Made by a program: the position numbers and the translations under genes
Part shown: piece by piece, positions 39,659 through 47,736 of the stretch
Position numbering within the stretch: the first letter of the stretch is position 1
Layout of the letters: every line of letters begins with the position of its first letter
Notes under the pieces: generated by a model
Seen by the model: the letters and a program-made list of their open reading frames with translations, nothing else
Told to the model about the DNA's origin: nothing
Databases searched by the model: none
Assembly: GCF_004795035.1 (NCBI RefSeq)
Contig: NZ_SSBK01000017.1
Span: forward strand, 62,001-126,000
Reading direction: 5' to 3'
DNA length: 64,000 nucleotides
DNA from: Streptomyces sp. A0958
GTDB lineage: Bacteria > Actinomycetota > Actinomycetes > Streptomycetales > Streptomycetaceae

Positions 39659-39754
39659 TTCACGTCCCGCCGGACCAGGCCCCTTCACGTTCCGCCGAAC
39701 CGGGCTCCTTCACGTCCCGCCGGATCAGGCTCCTTCACGTCCCGCCGGTCACGG
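39655..39754. repeat. Four tandem 25-bp repeats
   Basis: Units 39655-39679, 39680-39704, 39705-39729 and 39730-39754 share the core CCTTCACGTCCCGCCGG with a variable end. The last copy overlaps the stop codon of the protease gene. Confidence 0.85.
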
Positions 39755-40648
39755 CTTGGGCAGCGTGCACCCCGCACGGTTCAGGTCGAAGACGTTGCCG
39801 GCGCCGATGCACGCGGCGATGCCGTAGGTCTCCTGGGCGTACCTGATGCCCCGGCGGACCGTCACCTGCCCGTTCTCGTCGACCTCGCACGGGTTGTTGT
39901 CCGTGCACCGTTGGCCGTCGTCGTTGCCGGTGTTGTTGACGGCGACGACCTTGCCGGTGGCGTTGTCGATCACCGGCGAGCCGGAGGTGCCGCCGATGGT
40001 CTGGCAGGCGGAGGTGTAGCGGACCGAGTCCTTCCAGGTCCACTGCCCCTCCTTCAGCCGGTGGACGAACCCGTCGACGTTGCAGTTGTAGGTGCGCTTC
40101 CAGTACCCCGACACGACGGTGATCGCGGTGCCCTGGACCGGGTGCGCGGTGTTGAGCTCCAGCGCCTTGATGCCGTAGGTGCTCTCGATCTGGGCGTACG
40201 TGGAGGTGAGCTGGTACACCGATATGTCGGTGTCCGTCATCGTCCCGTACGCGATCTTGCTCGCCCGGAGTGTGCCGACGCCGCTGCCCGAGGCGTTGAG
40301 CAGGGTGAAGGTGCGGCTGGAGGACCGGTTGAGCAGGACCTGGCCGGGGGCCGGGAAGCCGGTCTCCAGGCAGTGCCCGTTGGAGAGCACGAGGGCCGGG
40401 TCGCCCGGCTGCGAGTCCGGCGTACGGACGACCGAGCCCGAACAGTTGCTGAGCGCCACGGTCCCGGCGAAGCCGATGGCCTTGGGCCGGGCCTTCGCCT
40501 CGGTCCGGAGCGTGCTGTGACCGGACGAGGCCGTCGCCCCGACCGTGCCGGCCGGTGCCGCTTCGTGGCTCGTGGCCGCGGTTGCGGGGGCGATGCCGGC
40601 TCCGAGGAGCAGCACCGCGAAGAGCGCGCCGACGAGAGGCTTTTTCAT
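39749..40648 (-). CDS. Secreted trypsin-like serine protease
   Basis: 299 residues. Signal peptide MKKPLVGALFAVLLLGAGIAPATA, a pro-like segment to about residue 60, then a chymotrypsin-fold domain: catalytic His in LVLSNGHCLE, Asp in MTDTDISVYQL, Ser in IGGTSGSPVID. Paired Cys residues (NCSG...GHC, NCN...ACQT, CTDNNPC, ACIG...GC) indicate disulfides, as expected outside the cell. GAGGGGA precedes ATG 40648. Target unknown. Confidence 0.9.
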   Translation of the reverse strand: MKKPLVGALFAVLLLGAGIAPATAATSHEAAPAGTVGATASSGHSTLRTEAKARPKAIGFAGTVALSNCSGSVVRTPDSQPGDPALVLSNGHCLETGFPAPGQVLLNRSSSRTFTLLNASGSGVGTLRASKIAYGTMTDTDISVYQLTSTYAQIESTYGIKALELNTAHPVQGTAITVVSGYWKRTYNCNVDGFVHRLKEGQWTWKDSVRYTSACQTIGGTSGSPVIDNATGKVVAVNNTGNDDGQRCTDNNPCEVDENGQVTVRRGIRYAQETYGIAACIGAGNVFDLNRAGCTLPKP

Positions 40649-40776
40649 GTGGGGGTCCCCTCTTGTGACCTGAACAGAGCGCGACAGGCCTCTGCGACCG
40701 AAGTTCTTTCGGTTTTGACATGCGCATGCTGGCGCATGGAGAGGGGGCGCACAAGGGGCGGATTCCGGCCGCGCGT

Positions 40777-41436
40777 TCAGGTCACCAGGCCCTGGCGGTA
40801 GGCGTAGACGACGGCCTGGACGCGGTCGCGGAGCCCGAGTTTGGCCAGGATGCGGGAGACGAACGTCTTGACGGTCTCCTGGCTGATCAGGAGCGCCGCC
40901 GCGATCTCGCTGTTGGAGAAGCCGTCCGCGATGAGGCGCAGGACCTCCAGCTCGCGCGGGGTCAGCGGGATGTCGGACGGGATGCCCCCGGTGGGGCGGA
41001 TGCGGGCGGCGTACCGGCCGACCAGCTTGCGCGTCACCTCGGGGTCCAGCAGCGCCTGGCCCGTCTGCACGGTCCGGATGCCGTGCAGCAGCTGGGCGGG
41101 CGGGGCGTCCTTCAGGAGGAACCCGCTCGCCCCGGCGCGCAGCGCCTCGTACACGTACTCGTCCAGGTTGAAGGTGGTCACCACGAGCACCTTGACGGGC
41201 TGTTCGACGCCCGCCCCGGCCAGCAGGCGGGTCGCCTCGATGCCGTCGAGCACCGGCATGCGGATGTCCATCACCACGACGTCCGGGCGCAGCCGGCCGG
41301 CCATCTCGACGGCGGTCCGCCCGTCCCCGCACTCGCCGGCCACCTCCAGGTCGGGCTGGGCGTCGATGATCGTGGCGAGGCCGGTGCGGACCAGGACCTG
41401 GTCGTCGCAGACGAGGACCCGGACCGGCGCGGTCAC
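40777..41436 (-). CDS. NarL/LuxR-type response regulator
   Basis: 219 residues. Receiver domain: acidic pair DD after VLVC, phospho-Asp in VVVMDIRMP, VVTTFN switch, Lys in GFLLKDAPP. DNA-binding domain: LTPRELEVLRLIADGFSNSEIAAALLISQETVKTFVSRILAKLGL. GTG at 41436 overlaps the histidine kinase stop (GTGA), so kinase and regulator are coupled. Confidence 0.95.
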   Translation of the reverse strand: MTAPVRVLVCDDQVLVRTGLATIIDAQPDLEVAGECGDGRTAVEMAGRLRPDVVVMDIRMPVLDGIEATRLLAGAGVEQPVKVLVVTTFNLDEYVYEALRAGASGFLLKDAPPAQLLHGIRTVQTGQALLDPEVTRKLVGRYAARIRPTGGIPSDIPLTPRELEVLRLIADGFSNSEIAAALLISQETVKTFVSRILAKLGLRDRVQAVVYAYRQGLVT

Positions 41437-42626
41437 GACGCGCTCCCCGAGGGTATGCGGGCCCGTACGACGAAGCCGCCGTCGGCCCCGGGCTCCGCGC
41501 TGAACTCGCCGCCCAGGACGCCGACCCGCTCGCGCAGCCCGGCCAGGCCCCGCCCGCTGCCTCCGGGCACCTCGGCCCGTGCGCCGGACCCGTCCGTGCC
41601 GACCTCCACGGTGATCTCTCTTCCGCCGTGCCGCACGAGCACCGAGGTCCGGCTGCCGTGGGCGTACTTGAGCGCGTTGGTCAGCGCCTCCTGCACCACA
41701 CGGTAGGCCACCAGGTCGGCGCTCCCGGTGGACTCGGCAGGGGTGCCCTGCTCGGTGAACTCCACGCTCTGCCCGGCCCGCCGGGTCTGCTCGACGAGGG
41801 TGCGGATACGGCCGACGGTCGGCGTCCTGGCCTCGGCGCCGTGGCCCGGGTCGAGCAGGTCGAGCAGGTGGCGCAGGTCGTTGATGGCCCGCCGCCCGGT
41901 GTCGGTGACGGTGCTCAGGGTGTGGTCGAGCCGGTCGGGCGCGGCGGTCAGATAGCGGGCCGCCTCGGCCTGTACGACCATCGCCGTCACGTGGTGGGTC
42001 ACGACGTCGTGCAACTCGCGGGCGATGCGGGCGCGTTCGGCGGTACGGGTGTCCTCGGCGACGCGGTGGCGGCGTTCGGCCTCGGCGGCCCGGGTGGAGC
42101 GCAGCCACGTCCCGACGCCCCAGACCAGGGCCAGCACCAGGTAGAACGTCAGGAACTCGTCCGCCGGTTCGCCGGTGCCGTACCCGTGCAGGACGAGGGC
42201 CAGCGGCACGTAGGCGGCGGTCAGGGCGAGCGCGGTGACGCGCCGGCGCCGGTCCAGATGGGCCCCCGCGCTCAGCAGGGCGAAGGGCAGCGCGGTGCCG
42301 GCGACCATGTGGTAGCCGCGGAACTGGTCGACGGCGAAGCCCAGCGACACCAGGACCAGGCAGGCCGCCGGCCACCTGCGCCGCAGGGCGAGCGGCAGGC
42401 CCTCCAGGGCGGCGGCCAGCACGGCCACCGCGTCCAACGGACGGTCCGGTACGGCGCCGAGCTCCGTCCCGTGCCGGTGAAAGGCCGGGACGAGCGACAG
42501 GGCGAAGAGCAGCAGCCCGAACGGCAGGTCGCGGACGGTGACGTCGAGCCGCTGCCACCGCGCCGGCCGGAGGGCGGCGATGTCGAACCGCCGCCACCGG
42601 GCCGGCACACTGCGAAGACTGGTCAC
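41433..42626 (-). CDS. Histidine kinase, HisKA_3 (NarL-partner) type
   Basis: 397 residues. Several hydrophobic segments in the first 160 residues form a membrane sensor without a large outer loop; dimerisation/phospho-acceptor helix ARIARELHDVVTHHVTAMVVQAEAARYL (His in ELHD); HATPase domain with VVQEALTNALKYAHG and GRGLAGLRERV. GTG at 42626 overlaps the stop of the CPBP protease gene, and the kinase stop overlaps the regulator start, so the three genes form one unit. Stimulus not evident; intramembrane sensing (envelope stress, antibiotics) is typical for this class. Confidence 0.94.
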   Translation of the reverse strand: MTSLRSVPARWRRFDIAALRPARWQRLDVTVRDLPFGLLLFALSLVPAFHRHGTELGAVPDRPLDAVAVLAAALEGLPLALRRRWPAACLVLVSLGFAVDQFRGYHMVAGTALPFALLSAGAHLDRRRRVTALALTAAYVPLALVLHGYGTGEPADEFLTFYLVLALVWGVGTWLRSTRAAEAERRHRVAEDTRTAERARIARELHDVVTHHVTAMVVQAEAARYLTAAPDRLDHTLSTVTDTGRRAINDLRHLLDLLDPGHGAEARTPTVGRIRTLVEQTRRAGQSVEFTEQGTPAESTGSADLVAYRVVQEALTNALKYAHGSRTSVLVRHGGREITVEVGTDGSGARAEVPGGSGRGLAGLRERVGVLGGEFSAEPGADGGFVVRARIPSGSAS

Positions 42627-43462
42627 CGGGGAACTGTAGTGGCGGCCTCGGCCGGGACGGTACGCCGGCCGCGGCGGGGCACCAGATTGCCGCGCCGGTG
42701 CGCCAGCCACAGGAACACGATCGTCAGCAGGGCCCCGAACAGCACGGCGTACACGCTCGCTTCGGGCCCGAAGTCGCCGCCGGTGACCAGCTGGGAGCCG
42801 GAGGCCGTCGAGTCCAGGAGGCCCTTCGGGGTGTCGTTGCCCGAGACCTCGGTGCTGAAGATGCCGGCGGCGGCGAAGTTCCAGCCGAAGTGCACACCGA
42901 TGGGCACCCACAGATTGCGGGTGGCGGCGTACGCGGCGGCGAGCATGCCGCCCGCCTCGATGGCGATGGCGAGCGCGCCCCACAGGCTCGCTTCCGGGTT
43001 GGCCAGGTGCATCAGGCCGAACAGCACCCCGGTCAGCGTCAGCGAGATCAAGGTCCCGGCGCGCTCCTCGATGATCCGGAACAGCACGCCGCGGAACACC
43101 ACTTCCTCGGTGGCGGCGGCAGCGGCCATGAAGCCGACGAGCCCCACCGCGCCCGTCACCGAGCCCAGGCCGTCGACCTCGTAGTCCCCGAGGAACGCGA
43201 TGTTCGCGATGACCGCCCCGAACAGCGCCAGCCCGATCAGTACCCCACGCCCGACGGTCCCCGCCGCGCCCTCCCGGTCCAGCTCGGTGACCGCACGCCG
43301 CTCGGTGCGCCCCACCACCCACCGGTAGACCAGGACGGCGATCACCGCGGTCACGAGGCCGAGGACCAGCGTGAGCCACGGATTACCGTCCACCGCGCTG
43401 ACGCACTGGCCGCTGATCGCCCAGACCGCCACGACGGCGAGAAGCTGCCAGACCACTCTCAT
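42623..43462 (-). CDS. CPBP family intramembrane metalloprotease
   Basis: 279 residues, about eight membrane segments. CPBP (CAAX/Abi) motifs: ATEEVVFRG (EExxxR), GLMHLANP (HxxxN-like) and HFGWN near the C-terminus, all in membrane helices. Family members cleave prenylated or membrane substrates, or serve in bacteriocin self-protection. GAAGGGG precedes ATG 43462. First gene of the unit with the two-component pair, so it may act in or be regulated by that signal path. Confidence 0.9.
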   Translation of the reverse strand: MRVVWQLLAVVAVWAISGQCVSAVDGNPWLTLVLGLVTAVIAVLVYRWVVGRTERRAVTELDREGAAGTVGRGVLIGLALFGAVIANIAFLGDYEVDGLGSVTGAVGLVGFMAAAAATEEVVFRGVLFRIIEERAGTLISLTLTGVLFGLMHLANPEASLWGALAIAIEAGGMLAAAYAATRNLWVPIGVHFGWNFAAAGIFSTEVSGNDTPKGLLDSTASGSQLVTGGDFGPEASVYAVLFGALLTIVFLWLAHRRGNLVPRRGRRTVPAEAATTVPR

Positions 43463-43631
43463 GAGAACCCCTTCGACACGTCCGCGGCGACCTGCCGCGG
43501 CTCCGCTCGAACGCTACGGACGGGGAGCGCCGAAAGCGTCACCGCTGGGTGGACACCTGCGTGTAGCTCGCACGGGGGACAGCGCGCGGGCCACCGGGGG
43601 CCGGTACGGGGCAGGTCCCCGCCCCGTACCG

Positions 43632-43946
43632 CTACCCGGCCTCCGCCTCCGTCAGGGCCGCCGCCTCGCCTGACAGCCGCACGGCCTGCCGCAGGCCCAG
43701 CCCCGGCTCGGCCGTCCGCAGCGCCTTGACCGCCGCCACGGCGTCGAGGGGCCCCTCGTGGCCGCCCGCCCTGATCCGGCGCCCGGCCCAGCGGCCGCGC
43801 AGCTCCGCGTCCGGCACCCCGGCCTGCGCGGCGGCCAGCGCGAGGGCCCGCTCCAGGCCGGGGCGGTCCTCCTCGCCCGCCTGCTCCAGCGCCTCCCGGA
43901 GTGCGGCGACGACGGCGTCCGCGTCGCGCACCACGATCACGGCCAT
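43632..43946 (-). CDS. Small protein resembling ribosomal L7/L12 C-terminal domain family
   Basis: 104 residues from ATG 43946; an ATG 8 codons upstream lacks a ribosome site. The C-terminal part DAVAAVKALRTAEPGLGLRQAVRLSGEA follows the pattern of the ribosomal L7/L12 C-terminal-like fold (V-A-V-K-xLR-xxxxLGLxEA). The N-terminal half is a helical Ala/Glu/Leu region. Such small proteins are common in Streptomyces; function is unknown and binding to a translation or kinase factor is only speculation. Confidence 0.7.
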   Translation of the reverse strand: MAVIVVRDADAVVAALREALEQAGEEDRPGLERALALAAAQAGVPDAELRGRWAGRRIRAGGHEGPLDAVAAVKALRTAEPGLGLRQAVRLSGEAAALTEAEAG

Positions 43947-44132
43947 GTCCTGTTTCCCGTTTCCGATCATGTGCCGAGTGTGCCCTGCTCCCCTGCGTTG
44001 CCCACCGGTGTTGAGCGACTTCAGAGGTAACGGTGGGTCAGCCCCGCGGACCGGGGCCGGGACCGGATGACCGACTCCCGTCCGTCCGGGGGCGGAAGCG
44101 GCGCGACGGCCGCCGCTGCGTACCGTCGGGGC

Positions 44133-44969
44133 ATGACTCGCGACGCCGCCCACGTACTCGACCTCGACGCCTACCTCGCCCGGATCGGCTGGAGCGGGGA
44201 GCGCCGGCCCACCGCGGCCGTGCTGCGTTCCGTGCACCGGGCGCACGCGCTGGGCATCCCGTTCGAGAATCTGGACCCGGTCCTGGGCACCGTGCCCTCG
44301 CTCGCCGTATCCGATCTGGAGGCCAAGATCGTGCGCGGCGGGCGCGGCGGCTACTGCTACGAGCAGAACACGCTGCTCGCCGCCGCGCTGCGGGCGCTCG
44401 GCTTCGGGGTCACGCTGCTCACCGCCCGGGTGGTGCTGGGCGCGGCCCCCGGTGACATCCGGCCCCGCACCCACATGCTGATGGAGGTCCGGGTGCCGGG
44501 CGAGCCGGACCCGTATCTCGCCGACGTCGGCTTCGGCGCCGCCGGCTCGCTGCTGGAGCCGATCGCGCTGGTGCCGGGGGCCGAGCTGCACGACACCCCG
44601 CGCCACCACCGGCTCGTCCGGCCGGAGCACGACGGGCCGCTGGAGCTGTGGGAACTCCAGGCGCGTACCCGCGACGGCGAGTGGGCGCGGCAGTACGCGT
44701 TCACGCGGGAGCCGTTCGAGGCGCCCGACTTCGAGGTCATCAACTGGCACATCGCGACCAACCCGCGCTCGCCCTTCGAGCATCTGCTGTACGTGCGGCG
44801 CACCACCGAGGACGCCCACCTGGCCCTGTCCGGCCGCACGCTGGTGGTGACGCCGCACGACGGCGGCGCCCCGGAGGAGCGGGAGCTGGCGGACGCCGGC
44901 GAGGTGAGGCGCGTACTGGCGGAACTCTTCACGATCCGGCTCCCGGAAGGCGCCCGCCTCCCGCAGTAG
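44133..44969 (+). CDS. Arylamine N-acetyltransferase
   Basis: 278 residues. NAT family Cys protease-like triad is visible: Cys in VRGGRGGYCYEQN, His in RTHMLMEV, Asp in YLADVGFGAAG. N-terminal IPFENLDP is the other conserved block. Transfers acetyl from acetyl-CoA to aromatic amines, hydrazines and some polyketide starter units; in actinomycetes roles range from xenobiotic detoxification to ansamycin amide closure, but no biosynthetic genes are adjacent here. Confidence 0.93.
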   Translation: MTRDAAHVLDLDAYLARIGWSGERRPTAAVLRSVHRAHALGIPFENLDPVLGTVPSLAVSDLEAKIVRGGRGGYCYEQNTLLAAALRALGFGVTLLTARVVLGAAPGDIRPRTHMLMEVRVPGEPDPYLADVGFGAAGSLLEPIALVPGAELHDTPRHHRLVRPEHDGPLELWELQARTRDGEWARQYAFTREPFEAPDFEVINWHIATNPRSPFEHLLYVRRTTEDAHLALSGRTLVVTPHDGGAPEERELADAGEVRRVLAELFTIRLPEGARLPQ

Positions 44970-45195
44970 GCCCGTCCGCCGCCGCGCGCCGTGGCGCATC
45001 TCACCCGCCGCGCCGCGTCACAGCCCCGGGCCACCCCATTCCAAGCCCCGCCCCTCCCGCGACCGGCGTTCCGACGGCGCGGGGAGGCGGGCGCATGGCG
45101 ATGAAAGCCCGGACGGACGTGCTCCCCTACCCGGGCGGGCCAACCGGCGGCGAAAGCCCGGGCGGGCCGTGAAACACAGTCGTAAGCTCCCTGAC

Positions 45196-46407
45196 ATGCA
45201 GGTCATCCAGTCCACGAAGCTCGCCAACGTCTGTTACGAAATCCGCGGCCCCGTGCTCGAGGAGGCGATGCGGCTGGAGGCGGCCGGTCACCGCATCCTC
45301 AAGCTGAACACCGGCAACCCCGCCGCGTTCGGCTTCGAGTGCCCGCCGGAGATCCTTGAGGACATCCTGCGCAACCTCTCCGGGGCGCACGGCTACGGCG
45401 ACGCGAAGGGGCTGCTGTCCGCGCGCCGGGCGGTGATGCAGCACTACCAGACCAAGGGCATCGACCTGGACGTCGAGGACGTCTACCTGGGCAACGGCGT
45501 CTCCGAGCTGATCCAGATGTCGATGCAGGCGCTGCTCGACGACGGCGACGAGGTGCTGGTCCCGGCCCCGGACTACCCGCTGTGGACGGCCTCGGTCTCG
45601 CTGGCCGGCGGCACGGCGGTGCACTACCGCTGCGACGAGCAGTCCGACTGGATGCCCGACCTCGCCGACATCGAGCGGAAGATCACCGACCGCACCAAGG
45701 CGATGGTGATCATCAACCCGAACAACCCGACGGGTGCGGTGTACGACGACGAGATGCTGCGCGGCCTGACGGAGATCGCCCGCTGCCACAACCTGGTCGT
45801 CTGCTCCGACGAGATCTACGACCGCATCCTCTACGACGGGGCCACCCACACCCCCACCGCGACGATCGCCCCCGACCTGATGGTGCTCACCTTCAACGGG
45901 CTGTCGAAGAACTACCGGGTGGCCGGTTACCGCTCGGGCTGGCTGGCCGTCTGCGGGCCGAAGGCGCACGCCACCTCGTACATCGAGGGGCTGACGATCC
46001 TGGCCAACATGCGGCTGTGCGCCAACATGCCCTCGCAGCACGCCGTCGCCACCGCGCTCGGCGGCCGGCAGTCGATCAACGACCTGGTGCTGCCGGGCGG
46101 CCGCATCCTGGAGCAGCGCGATGTGGCGTACGACCTGCTGACGCAGATCCCGGGCGTGACCTGCGTGAAGCCGAAGGGGGCGCTGTACCTCTTCCCCCGG
46201 CTCGATCCCAAGGTCTACAAGGTCAAGGACGACCGGCAGATGGTCCTGGACCTGCTGCGGGCCGAGAAGATCATGGTGGTGCAGGGGACGGGGTTCAACT
46301 GGCCGGACCCGGACCACTTCCGCGTGGTGACGCTGCCCTCGGCCGAGGACCTGACGGACGCGATCGGCCGGATCGCCCGCTTCCTGGACGGCTACAGCCA
46401 GGTGTAG
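45196..46407 (+). CDS. PLP-dependent class I aminotransferase (AlaA-like)
   Basis: 403 residues. Fold-type I: LNTGNPAAFGF, YGDAKGLLSARRAVM, LGNGVSELIQMSMQALL, NPNNPTGAVY, DEIYDRILYDG, PLP Lys in FNGLSKNYRVAGYRSGW, and C-terminal Arg for the carboxylate (HFRVVTLP). Sequence style matches alanine-synthesising glutamate-pyruvate aminotransferase AlaA. ATG at 45196 is used; a GTG nine codons upstream (45169) is possible. Neither start has a clear ribosome site. Confidence 0.93.
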   Translation: MQVIQSTKLANVCYEIRGPVLEEAMRLEAAGHRILKLNTGNPAAFGFECPPEILEDILRNLSGAHGYGDAKGLLSARRAVMQHYQTKGIDLDVEDVYLGNGVSELIQMSMQALLDDGDEVLVPAPDYPLWTASVSLAGGTAVHYRCDEQSDWMPDLADIERKITDRTKAMVIINPNNPTGAVYDDEMLRGLTEIARCHNLVVCSDEIYDRILYDGATHTPTATIAPDLMVLTFNGLSKNYRVAGYRSGWLAVCGPKAHATSYIEGLTILANMRLCANMPSQHAVATALGGRQSINDLVLPGGRILEQRDVAYDLLTQIPGVTCVKPKGALYLFPRLDPKVYKVKDDRQMVLDLLRAEKIMVVQGTGFNWPDPDHFRVVTLPSAEDLTDAIGRIARFLDGYSQV

Positions 46408-46454
46408 CCGGGCCGGGAGCGGCCACCCGCGGGCCGCTTCTCGATGATGGACAA

Positions 46455-46476
46455 CTTTAGACTCAATCCAAGCTAG
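46455..46476 (+). promoter_or_regulatory. Imperfect palindrome and -10-like box
   Basis: CTTTAGACTCAATCCAAG (46455-46472) is an imperfect inverted repeat (CTT-GA-T/A-TC-AAG positions agree) directly in front of TAGGAT (46474-46479), about 35 bp before the next gene. The A+T-rich, Fur/PerR-like look suggests a metal- or peroxide-responsive site, but the match is weak. Confidence 0.4.
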
Positions 46477-46509
46477 GATGGTTCTCACAGCATCACCAGG
46501 AGGCCATCC

Positions 46510-46932
46510 ATGTACGAACCGATCCGCTCCAAATCGGTCCACACACCGGCCGACCACGCCGGCGACTTCCCGCACCGCACCCGCGAGGAGGAGCTGGACA
46601 TCCAGCTCGCCGGACACCTGGCCGCTCTGCTCGCGGTCACCGACGAGCTCGGTCTCGGCGAGGCGGGCGACCGCATCGCCGAACAGGTCGCCCGGTTGCG
46701 CGGCGCCCCGCCCGCCCGGCACGCCGGTCTGAGCGACGCGCCCGCCGCCGCCCTCCACCGCCGCGCCCACGCCCTCGCGGGCCGGGCCCTGGTGGTGGCG
46801 GCTTCCCGCGCCGACACGGCGGTCGCGATCCTCTCGGCCGAGCGCATGGACGCCCACACCGAGGCGATCCCGGCCGCGGCCGGCACCGAGCAGCCCGCCA
46901 CCGCCCGCACGCGGCTGGTCGGCGCCCACTGA
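46510..46932 (+). CDS. Small helical protein, unknown function
   Basis: 140 residues, ATG with perfect AGGAGG 7 nt upstream, which implies strong translation. Predicted all-helical: EEELDIQLAGHLAALLAVTDELGLGEAGDRIAEQVARLR, then ALHRRAHALAGRALVVAASRADTAVAILSAERMDAH. No signal peptide, no Cys. Family not recognised; His-rich start (HTPADHAGDFPHRT) could bind metal. The possible Fur/PerR-like site upstream would fit a stress protein, which is inference only. Confidence 0.7.
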   Translation: MYEPIRSKSVHTPADHAGDFPHRTREEELDIQLAGHLAALLAVTDELGLGEAGDRIAEQVARLRGAPPARHAGLSDAPAAALHRRAHALAGRALVVAASRADTAVAILSAERMDAHTEAIPAAAGTEQPATARTRLVGAH

Positions 46933-47023
46933 CGGCCCCGGTCCACGCGCCGTCGAGGCGCGCGGACCGGGCGCCACACCTCTACGCCCTCCACGGCTCC
47001 GCCTCCGACCCCGGCAGGACGGG

Positions 47024-47052
47024 CCTGAGCCCCGCCCGCGCAGGGGCTCAGG
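47024..47052. terminator. Terminator between convergent genes
   Basis: Perfect 10-bp stem CCTGAGCCCC / GGGGCTCAGG with a 9-nt loop; overlaps the stop codon (47048-47050) of the minus-strand membrane protein gene and can end the plus-strand gene. Confidence 0.6.
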
Positions 47053-47527
47053 GCGCGGACGGGGACGCCGTCGCGGCGGCGGCGGTCGACAGGAAGGTCA
47101 CGTCACCGATCTCGCACTCGGCCCGCCCGAGCACCGGAACCGGCCCCGTGACCTGCCGGGACGCCGTGGCCCCCACCGCCAGGTCCGCCACGACCACGGT
47201 GCTCCTGGCCGCGGCCCCGCCCTCTCCGCCCGCGTCCGGCAGGTCCCGGAAGACGAGGGGCACGGTGTAGGTCCCGCGCCGCCCGGCCTGGCTCGTCACC
47301 CGTATGTCTGCCACCGGGCGGCCGGTCGTCGCGTCCCGCCGGCAGGAGGAGACGGTGACGTCCTGGGACGGGAAGCGCAGGTTCTCGTGGTTCTGCCCGT
47401 AGGCGTACACGAAGCCCACGACGGACACCGCGATCAGCGCCACCAGCGTCGCGCCCACCGTGATCAGGGCCACCTGCCGGCCCGGCATCGACCGCTTCGG
47501 GAAGAGCTGCGGACCTGGATACGTCAT
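47048..47527 (-). CDS. Membrane-anchored protein with exported domain, unknown function
   Basis: 159 residues. A short cytoplasmic start, one membrane segment (VALITVGATLVALIAVSVVGFVYAYG), then an exported beta-rich domain with two Cys (VSSCRRD and GRAECEIGD) that may form a disulfide, and an Ala/Ser/Pro tail. The layout recalls small immunoglobulin-like exported domains of actinomycetes. No Shine-Dalgarno site is clear. Convergent with the small helical protein; upstream of it (47528-47736) lies the PEPCK terminator. Confidence 0.65.
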   Translation of the reverse strand: MTYPGPQLFPKRSMPGRQVALITVGATLVALIAVSVVGFVYAYGQNHENLRFPSQDVTVSSCRRDATTGRPVADIRVTSQAGRRGTYTVPLVFRDLPDAGGEGGAAARSTVVVADLAVGATASRQVTGPVPVLGRAECEIGDVTFLSTAAAATASPSAP

Positions 47528-47666
47528 GACGCGTCGCCCCCGGCACCGTCGAACCAACGTCCCGCGCACGGACGGCGCGGCCTGGTCAAACGTACGGTCG
47601 TGCGGGTCGCCGCGACAGCTCCGGACGGTCACAGCACGACTACGAGTGGCGCGAGTCGGGCAGGCC

Positions 47667-47708
47667 GACGGCACCCGCGCCCGGAGCGCTCCGGGTGCGG
47701 GTGCCGTC
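47667..47708 (-). terminator. Terminator of the PEP carboxykinase gene
   Basis: 12-bp perfect stem GACGGCACCCGC / GCGGGTGCCGTC, extended inward by CCCGGAG/CTCCGGG with one mismatch, 29 bp beyond the PEPCK stop. Confidence 0.8.
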
Positions 47709-47736
47709 GTGCCGTCACGGGGCGGGCGGCGAGGGC

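Noticed and set aside
45018..45227. Small minus-strand gene between the N-acetyltransferase and aminotransferase genes
   Set aside because: Overlaps the aminotransferase start, Arg/Ser/Pro-rich and without family resemblance.
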